Assembly: GCA_026027325.1 (NCBI GenBank)
Contig: JAMSLZ010000014.1
Span: 744,001 to 808,000 of the forward strand
Source of the DNA: Actinomucor elegans
Taxonomy: Eukaryota; Mucoromycota; Mucoromycetes; Mucorales; Mucoraceae
Direction: 5' to 3'
DNA length: 64,000 nucleotides
In this document: positions 55,931 through 64,000 of the stretch, in pieces
Layout of the letters: each line of letters starts with the position of its first letter
Position numbering within the stretch: position 1 is the first letter of the stretch
The notes under the pieces: generated by a model
What the model saw: only the letters and a program-made list of their open reading frames with translations
Database searches by the model: none
Told to the model about the DNA's origin: nothing
Program-made: the position numbers and the translations under genes

Positions 55931-56493
55931 TAATGTTATGGGTTTAGTCAATATTATAACATAAATTGACAATAAGAAAGAAAAGCCTGAACTCCATTTT
56001 ATTTGCAAACAATTTTTATGTATTCTTGTCTTTTGCCGATGAAAGCCAAATCTTGCAAACTTCTTATAAATGAGTACATGAAATTCTGATGCTTGTACGC
56101 AACAACATAATCCTCGTTTATTTTATTTACTAAAATGAACTCTGCTTTTCGTTTCAACGATCTTTTATGTAAATTCCTAGAAACGTTTAATTTCAACGTT
56201 TGTCAAAAATAATGTTGAACAATTGTCTTTCAAATGCGTTTATTATTCGTTGAAAAGTCTCTTATACAGGTCAGGTTGCAAAAAATTCTCTTGTAAATTA
56301 CTCTTTTGGAAACAAGAACGAATCGCTAGTTCCATTTAATAAGCTGAGCACTTTCATTGCCGTGATTTAGCCTTTGGCTAATAGCTGTGTATTTAAAATG
56401 CTGAATGACATTAAGAATGAGCTGCCATTAAGTGTCTAATTTACTCAATTTTATGTTTAGTAAAATTATAGAATAAAGAAAGAAAGAAAGAAA

Positions 56494-56600
56494 AAAAGAA
56501 AATACATTGCGTTAAAAAAAAAAGAAATACATTGCGTAAAAAAAAAGAAATATATTGCGTAAAAAAAGAGATAAATTATTGTGTAAAAAAAAAAATAGGT
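56494..56600 (+). repeat. Short tandem repeat in CACTA C
   Basis: About four imperfect copies of a unit of roughly 26 bp around AAATACATTGCGTAAAAAAA, in the non-coding stretch 55930-57336. The rest of that stretch shows no supported gene; it is the 3' side of the transposase. Confidence 0.65.
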
Positions 56601-57336
56601 CAAGTAGCGATTATTAATTGCCAGTAATCTTAGTCATTATTGCTAGGCGGTTATTTAACTAGATGATTTATTGTCAAAATCATATATCCACTTCTCAAAC
56701 TACAAAAAAACGCGTTCGTTTTTGGACTTTCGAGTAATTGATGATTATGATAGAATTCTTAATGACGATCGAAAGCTTCAAAAACATGCACGTTTTTTTA
56801 GGTGCTAGAAAACTACAATCGATGAACATTTTTGCTGTCTGTTGGAAAATTAATCCGCATTGCTTGATAATAAACTAATTTTACTATAAAGATAAACAAG
56901 AGCATTAATCATATTTTACATTTGGTTTTAAAGATTAACTGGAGCAACTAAATAGTCAATTAACATTATTGAATGATGAATATAGAACTGTATAACTTGG
57001 GTTATCCTGGTTCTATATTTCTGATATTATGAAATAATTTCTTAAACATCAGGGAAATGGGTTAAATTTTTGATTAAGAAATGTTTTTACATTCTGTTGC
57101 AAGATTGCTAATACCTTTCTCTCGAATTAATAACATGATATATAAAAACGAGTTAAATTATCTATAGTTTATATCTACTACAGAAAGTGTAAATACCTAT
57201 TTTACTTTTGCTATATTATGATGAAGTCCTTTTGGAGGGAAGCTTTATATTATTTTCGGTGGTTTAAATACATAATCAATTCAGAGAACAATTTTATTTC
57301 AAAATAAAACGCTTTTTGCTCTTGTCTTCATGCTAT

Positions 57337-60309
57337 TTACAAACGACTTAATATGCCAGCATTTTGCTCTAGATCTTGTTTAAATATATGATGAGAGATG
57401 ATCTTGAACTCTTTCTCATTAGATTCACTTGAACGCACAAGACCTACACTGGCAACAATATCTTCAAACCGACAGACAGCGTAACTGTGTGCACCGCTAC
57501 TGTGCAGCTCAACCAAAGCAATAGTCTTGTCATATTTGGTAGTTGCATTCTTTTTCGCTAAATCAACCAAAGCCAAATACTGTGGTCTACCATTGAATGA
57601 ATGCTCGAAAAAGAAAACGATAGAACCAATGAACCAGCTTTCACGAATGGAATTATTTCGACTATTAACAAAGGTTGGTTAATCAAAGAGGTTTTTGTTC
57701 TTGAGCTAATTACTTACTTCAAGTAGCTGGCAGTGATCATCACGTAATTGTTTCCTCGACGATATTCATTTATATGGCTTTTATACATGGTAGACGTATA
57801 TACATTGCCATATGCCCAGGCACGACCAGCGATGGAAATACTATTCAACGAATCAATTTCAGCAATATTTACACCATTTGCTTCAGTACGGCGATAGTAA
57901 TGCAATAGCGCCTTCAAAAAAGTTTGAGTGGAGACACCAAAGGGAAGAGTATCCACTGAAATATTACTAAAGGGAGCCCATAATTGTGGATCACTAGCAT
58001 CACCAGAAGGGTTATTCCTGAAAGTGGATTCGCTGTATTTTCGAGGAGTGATCAGGTCAAGCTCAGTATGAACATCCCAAGTCTGGCTGTTTATATGATT
58101 ACGCGTTATGAGTCTTTCCAAGATATTACCAGCGTTTGCGCCAGCATCAACCTTTGACTTGATGAGCTTTTTGTATTTTCCGATGCTTCTTTCCATTGAT
58201 CGGGCGGAATATGCTCTCAACACACCTTGTTGTTTGATCATATAGACTATATGCGAAAGGTAGTGTTGAACAGGCTTGAATACACCGGAATGAATACGCT
58301 TTGCCTTGATTTCTGCCAACAAAAATTCTTGCCATTCTTTGATATATCTTTGGAAAGTATGTAAGTAAACTAGATTTATGAGTACAAAAAAAATATATTT
58401 ACCTTTCCATCAGAATAAGGTCTTCAATAGAAAGTTCCCATTTAAGAGCCAATGCGACAGCTTTTGTCAGATGAATCAATGGTTTCTTAGCGGATTCTTG
58501 AATCAATTCAGGAACGAACAAGGTGGGAATCATATATAAGAAAATATCAATCCAGTCAACAGCACGTTTGCCACCACTCTTGATAATTGGATCTTCCCAT
58601 TTGGATGAAAAGGATGTCGGTACAGTGGCTCTAGAAGCTTCAACAAGTTTACCAATTTTGATGAGCGATAATTTTGGAATATAGAAAGTATACGGCCATT
58701 CATCAGCAGACTTCAATCGGGCATCACTCAATTCATCTTCATTGGGCTTATATCGAGTTTTTCTTGCTGCATTGTACTCTTTACCCATGTCGACTGTCAG
58801 CATATTGAATACGTGTTGAGCGATACCTTGTCCGAGAAGATGCATTTCGTCTAAACCAAAAAAAGTAGCGCCAGTAAAACTGGGAAGTATTGCAAATGGT
58901 GTTGCAGACTTGATACTGTAGCTCTATGAGGTAAAAAGAAAAAGAAATGTTAAAAACTTGTAAAGATTAATGCTGATTATAGTACTTACATTCGCTGCAT
59001 CTGGGGAAATGAAATCGTTTCTGCTTCTGATCTCATTGTCGATCGTTAAAAAACAATTATGATAATCATGACGTTCAGCTTGGACACGACAAATACGGCA
59101 ACCAAACGTAGCCATATGACCAATATGATTTGCAAGCTCAGCTGCAGCAGGAAGATCACCAGTAGCCATCACCAAGTTGACTTTAGCTTGACAAACAATT
59201 ACACCATCCTTTTGTACAAGCATGCCTTTGGTAGACAGAGCATGAAACTCATCAATAATAGGCTTTAAAAAGGTATGCATGTACTTTGGGTAGTTTGGAC
59301 CTGGCAAGATCGCCAATTGAAGCATGTATTCGTCTTGGTAGCGGTATTCTGGGGGAATGTTCATATTCAAGAGATGGATGATTGTTAACTTGTCCCCTTT
59401 ATGATTCTTGCTAGTACAGAAACCATCGACAAAAAGAACCATTGCGACATCATCTTCACCGGAAAACAGAATGCTATTATCCTTAAAGTACTTGTATGCT
59501 GCACCATCAAAGTAATCTTTATATTCACCGTCAGTTGATTTATAGTTGTAGCGGTATTTCATCAAGTCTCTTGTCTTTGCATTCGCAAGCATTTGAGCGA
59601 CTTGTTCACCAATAGGAAGCATCTTCATAGAGCGACGAGGTTTACCATGATCATCAAAGCGATTTTCTTTACAAGCAGGGTTTTTACATTGAATAGTCTC
59701 TATATCTTCCTTTTCAAACAGCATGCAACCATTGACGCAGACATCATGAAAATGACATTGAATATTGGTTTTTGCTTTAAGAGTACGATCCAAGGTATCA
59801 GGGAACATGAGAGTGGATGGTAGGTAACCTATATATAATGGGAATAAAAGCTGATAAGTACTTTTTTTTTAACTCTATTTGAATAGATACATACCCAATC
59901 CATCGGTTTTACGGCTCTCTTCATTGTTTTTGATTATGGTACGCATTAGATAGACAAGTTCTCTTTGAGCCTCTCGAGGAATACCATACGTGTCGCAAAT
60001 ATCTCTCAATTGGATGCTATTTAATTCCGTATTGGTGAAAAGGTTTTGATCCGAGGATTTGACGTTGTAAGCAATTGGAGTAGGCTCTATTTCAAACAAG
60101 GTATATTGTTAAATTAAAAGCTTTAGTAATATATCTGTTAACTCACCTTGGACAGGAATGCTAGCTTCTTGCGTTTGGACGACCCTTTGTTTTCTATGAT
60201 CACGATTATGGCTATAGTGATTACTCCTAGCTTTAACAGTTTTGAATGGCCTCAAACAAGTAGCGCAAGTATATTTATATGGTGTAGCAGAAGAGGAAAC
60301 TTTGCCCAT
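57337..60309 (-). CDS. CACTA transposase (TNP2-like), copy C, intact
   Basis: Six exons: 60309-60147, 60086-59895, 59828-58990, 58923-58403, 58347-57718 and 57661-57337, totalling 2670 nt (889 codons plus stop). The same order of motifs as in copy A: finger CATCLRPFKTVKARSNHY, then LFVDGFCTSKN, LNMNIPPEYRYQDEY, AILPGPNYPKY, ATGDLPAAAE and GCRICR. Exon positions match copy A one for one although the sequences have diverged at many positions. It is divergent from the accessory gene, with 405 bp between the starts. Confidence 0.9.
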
Positions 60310-60714
60310 TTAAAGATAAGTAAAAACAAGTAAATATATCGAATTAATGAATAGCGGTTTTGTTGTTTAGAAAAAGCAGGTCTTAAATACGTTTGCTTGG
60401 TCTACAATTGACAGAGTTCTCAATGGTAATTCATTGTTTTAGGCTGTTGAATCCTTTGAACTAATCAGCTTTTCATATTACTCAGCCTTCCAGATTATTC
60501 AGATATCGAATACATTTTAATGGATCCTTATGATTTCTAATCAAGCTAATTCCTTTCCAAGTCAGTCATACCTGTCAGTAAGCTTACTTTCCAGAAAGCT
60601 CTTTGGACATTAGTAAGGATTACTAATGGATAAATGGTAAAGTACGCTTATAAAACAGTTAAATAGCTCAAATCATTCAATCACTTTTCTTTATAATATA
60701 TTTACTTTATAGCT
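60310..60714. promoter_or_regulatory. Bidirectional promoter region of CACTA C
   Basis: 405 bp between divergent starts, the same arrangement as in A and B. It is AT-rich with no obvious similarity to the A promoter; the direct repeats of A are not present. Confidence 0.45.
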
Positions 60715-61797
60715 ATGTCAAACAACAACAACAATAATTGGAGCGTCTACTTTGAGAAGATTGAACAAGAAATCTTAATCAACCGTCGTTTAATTCAAGA
60801 TTTGATCCAAATATTAGCACCTCTATTTCCTCGAGAAGCTTCGAGGGTTTCATCTAACGAAGAAATTGAACAAGCACTTGACGATGGTACAATCATATCT
60901 GAAGCATGTTACTACATTCAGTTTTATTAACCTCTTAGCTTGTCATATATAGCTGAACGAGAAGCAATTGCAAATGCTTTGAATCCTAATTTACGTAGTA
61001 AACGGTCAATCCCAAAAGTGCTAGAAGAAGCAAAAGTGCGTTATCAACAAAAGGCAACCAAGACAAATGTCACCCCTTCTGCACCATTAAGGTTATATGC
61101 CCTCTTGAAACACCTCAAGTATATAAAAGGCCAACAAAATGAACTGACCGATGATGATGTTCAACCGCAATACAATACGTTGAAATACTTGGCAAGAGAT
61201 GTCTTGAAAGACATGGAAAGGGCAAATATAAATATTGTTGGTAAAACTTGGAGTGAAATTGGCGAAGAGGATACCAGCATTCAAGAACGTTATGCTTTGC
61301 TTTTAGAGAAACGTGCTTTAGATGTGGGCTTGCATCTGCATCTCTGTGTAGAGATGTGGGCTGCCAAGTTACTTTTATCTGAAGCACTCAAAAACAAGAA
61401 GACTGTACGTACCAGAAGTAATTCTGCTGAAGAAGGTGAAAGTCAACAAAATCAAGAATCTGTTGAAGACAATGAGATTGAATCGTTCTTCAGGTTAGAT
61501 GCTTTTTTATTTCTGTTTTTATATCTTTATTAATATGCTTGTTATGCAAATAGTGTGGATAATCAGCATATCCTTGTTGATCGTCTAGCTACTTCTGTTG
61601 CTCCAGTTGGTCTTGCATCTCCAATTGCTAGCTTGTTGGATCTACATTCTGCTCGCTCATCAACGAAAAGAAAAGCCATTACGGTTCAACCTGACGTTGG
61701 TGAAGATGAGGAGGCTGGATCTGACAATCGTTCCAAAGAAGCGGATTCCAATAAGCGTAAACCACGCTCTAAGAAAAATACAAAAAAAACGAAATAA
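60715..61797 (+). CDS. CACTA accessory protein, copy C (318 aa, unrecognised family)
   Basis: Three exons: 60715-60886, 60953-61493 and 61554-61797, 957 nt in frame. Homologous to the accessory proteins of A and B: Asn-rich start, LIQDLIQILAPLFP, EAIANALNPNLRSKR, ARDVLKDME, EDTSIQERYALLLEKRALD, LHLCVEMWAAKLLL. The C-terminus is acidic then strongly basic (KRKPRSKKNTKKTK). Intron positions match copy A. By eye it is less conserved than the transposase. Role inferred as binding the subterminal repeats. Confidence 0.8.
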
Positions 61798-62749
61798 ATA
61801 TAGACGTTTTTTTATTGGTTTAAGTAGCTGACGTAGCATTTTTCTGCGGCTTTTCAGTATTAAGAAAAACTTTTTTACACCAATCTTGAGTTTCTTTCTT
61901 TTTTTTCGTTTGCTAAATTGGCACATTAAACGTAAGGTTTCTTGACATTTGTCACTCTTATTGCGCACAACACTTTAACTGAAGCTTCTGTATAATAGGA
62001 ATTAACCTCAATGTCAGCTTGTAATTGTGTTTTTTTTTCCAAGCTTTCGAATATTTCCCTCGTTCTTAATGTCGTAATTATCTATAAATACGTCGTCATT
62101 CATACTGCTTATATTCTTATACTGACTTGTATTCTTAAATACTTATACCACTTCAGTAATACTTATAGCCAGTAATGCCATATAGCTTTTGAACCTTTAC
62201 TATTAGTTTTAAAGCTAATAACCATTAAGTAAGTGCAATGATTACTAATCCATTAATTTCTTTGTATATTAATCTAATACTGTTATAATAGATTTAGTTG
62301 TGTATATATACAAGACGAAGACTATTAAAACTGTAGCCCAGTGAATTATAATTGATTGTGTCTGATATAGTGTTGGTAAGTCTGTAGCAATAGCGAGTTT
62401 CATTCAAGAATCTAATCATTACTTACTTTAGGAAAAGATGATTAAAATATGCTATTATACAAGCGTGGGCCATTCTTCTAAAGGTTAGTTCAAATATACT
62501 CTTAAAATATTGTTTCATCAACGATAACTGACATTATTTATACAGTTATTTGCTTAATTCATTTACCTGTTACTTGCCAGTGGGACATAAATTCTTTTAT
62601 ACTTGTATGACAATAAGGTAAGTTAAATACTGTTCGTGTGTGATAGAAAGCTGGTTATTGTATATTCAGCTATTGAAGGCTAGTGTGTATTAGAGTAATA
62701 TCTGTTGAAGTTATATATTATATAAATAAAAAAAATAGCAATTAAATTA
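61798..62749. other. CACTA C non-coding region beyond the accessory gene
   Basis: About 950 bp of AT-rich DNA with no supported reading frame. It corresponds in position to the 1.4-kb region of copy A that carries the series of splice-like signals, but I see no clear equivalent here. Confidence 0.5.
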
Positions 62750-63100
62750 TTATCTGAATAACCAAAATGACTATAATATTATTAGTAGTGTATTGTGAAT
62801 ATATGATAGAAAACTAATAATAATATTGATTATAAATCATCAATATGGAGGGATTAATCCATACTATTATTGACTGGAAACCACTACTATTATACAATTT
62901 ACCCATAATAATATTGAAGGAAAACCCTTAATATTATAGTATTTACCCATAATATTATCGAATAAGAGTCACTAATATTATCAACCGCCGAAAAAACACT
63001 GCCTAGAAATTGACAATAATTATTAGCAGAACTATAGTCGATTTTACCCCTAATATTATCAACTTTTGGGCAAAAAACCGACAATATTTTCGCCATAGTG
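62750..63100 (-). repeat. CACTA C TIR and subterminal repeats, 63100 end
   Basis: At least six copies of a motif around CCCATAATATTAT, CCCTTAATATTAT or CACTAATATTATCAAC are seen in the last 220 bp, then the TIR. The motif matches the 55721 end and differs from copies A and B. Confidence 0.75.
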
Positions 63101-64000
63101 AGAGGACCATATAATAATATAGAAAAAGGCTTATTGATATTATATTTTATAGTAGAGAATATATCAATTGAAGATATGGATGATTATATATCAAAAAGTA
63201 CTTTTCATCAAATATACAGACAATTTTATTCATCAGATAGAATGTTAAAATTAAATAAGATTTTAAGTTTTTCTTTACAAAACATGTTTTCAAATATAAA
63301 AATTAGACTTTTAAATGGAATGATAGAGAATCCAGATTTGTTTAATCAAGTAACAATACATTTAGACGGCCATGATAAAAGAGGTATGGTATATGGTGCA
63401 GAAGATAAATCCATATATTATAGTTACAAACTTAAAAAAAATGGGTTTAGAACACAAGTTGCAATAGATACAAATGGTATGGTATTATTTGTATCAGACA
63501 GTCAACCATGTAGTACTAATAATGATGGATCTATGCTTATAAATATGAATATTGAAAATAAACTAAATTTGATGGATTGTATTGCATTAGATGGAGGATA
63601 TAGCCTATACGTAGATAATATAATAAATAGTTCTGATCTAAATGACTATAACTTCGTATATCCTATCAGAAAAGATAAAAATATAAACTTAAATGAAATT
63701 GAAATAAATTATAACGATCAATTTGGAAGTTTTCGGTCTAAAATGGAAAAAACTTTCTCAGATTTGGGATGTATCTTTAAAAGATTAAATAACAAAAAAC
63801 CTTTTTTAACTACTAATATAAATATATATAATATTCAACTAAAAATTGCATGTGTCCTTTTTAATTTAAAAAAATATATTAAACTAAACAATATAGAACA
63901 TAGTGATTTTCATTCATATTGGATTAATGATAGCTTTGATTTTAAATACAAAAATGATATTTTGAATAATAATGAAAATTATAAATCACTTCCAAAGTTA
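63101..64000 (+). pseudogene. AT-rich DDE transposase gene, 3' part, runs off the window
   Basis: Continues the frame of 55454-55720 with RGPYNNIEKGLL and is open to the last base. The motif blocks HLDGHDKRGM (Asp), LDGGYSLYV (Asp) and FGSFRSKMEKTFSDLGC (Glu) fit a DDE_Tnp_4-like nuclease. The gene is broken only by CACTA element C. Codons are almost all A/T-ending, unlike host genes at 1-10,015, similar to the Merlin-like element. The 3' end is not in the window. Confidence 0.8.

Larger units (their letters stand above)
55721..63100 (-). mobile_element. CACTA-type DNA transposon, copy C (7.4 kb, diverged, complete)
   Basis: Ends CACTATGGCGAAAATATTG (55721) and its inverted counterpart ending CGCCATAGTG at 63100. 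AGA is duplicated (55718-55720 and 63101-63103). It has the same two-gene plan as A and B, in reverse orientation, with transposase and accessory proteins clearly related but diverged. Subterminal repeats are of another kind. Both genes are open, so it may be autonomous. Confidence 0.93.

Noticed and set aside
22590..63100. Assignment of the large elements to the KDZ (Kyakuja-Dileera-Zisupton) group
   Set aside because: Termini CACTA, the 3-bp duplication at copy C and the DGF...IPPEYRY...LPGP...DLPA order fit TNP2/CACTA better.
1..64000. tRNA, rRNA, CRISPR array or bacterial operon features
   Set aside because: None was recognised on either strand, and the intron-rich genes show a eukaryotic nuclear sequence.

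Overview
The window looks like nuclear DNA of a filamentous fungus, most likely Mucoromycota (Mucorales). It is AT-rich, its genes carry many 50-80 nt GT-AG introns, and its mobile elements (DIRS-type, CACTA-type, Tc1-like, LINEs, solo LTRs) are of types common in that group. The genus cannot be fixed from sequence alone. No rRNA, tRNA or CRISPR was seen.

Layout: 1-10,015 is the only ordinary genic part. It has three minus-strand host genes: nitrate reductase (3' end outside the window), COG4 and a WDR70-like WD40 protein. A decayed transposase lies between the first two. From 10,350 to 64,000 almost everything is mobile DNA, deeply nested. 10,350-15,135 is a TIR element (TTA target duplication) split by a DIRS1-type retrotransposon with complete terminal anatomy. 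15,411-21,215 holds two decayed LINEs broken by solo LTRs with clean 5-bp duplications. 21,216-36,961 holds two nested Tc1-like elements (G and H), a complete CACTA-type element (A), a LINE fragment with stacked LTR and Tc1 insertions, and then the missing halves of H and G in inverted orientation. 36,962-51,447 is a second, nearly identical CACTA element (B), hit by a Merlin-like element and by an apparently intact LINE and cut off at its right end. 51,448-54,873 is a LINE fragment and another Tc1-like element. 55,721-63,100 is a third, diverged CACTA element (C) inside an AT-rich DDE transposase gene that runs off the window.

How the parts work together: each CACTA element carries two divergent genes sharing a roughly 400-bp promoter region, a TNP2-like transposase of about 890-900 aa and an unrecognised accessory protein of about 320-340 aa. 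Their ends share CACTATGGCGAAAA, but the subterminal repeats differ completely between A/B and C. I infer that the accessory protein reads these repeats, as TnpA does in plant En/Spm. The A/B pair also gives filled and empty sites that prove the Merlin and LINE insertions to the base. Two pairs of split Tc1 reading frames show that 29,355-36,961 was inverted between facing TIRs of A and B.
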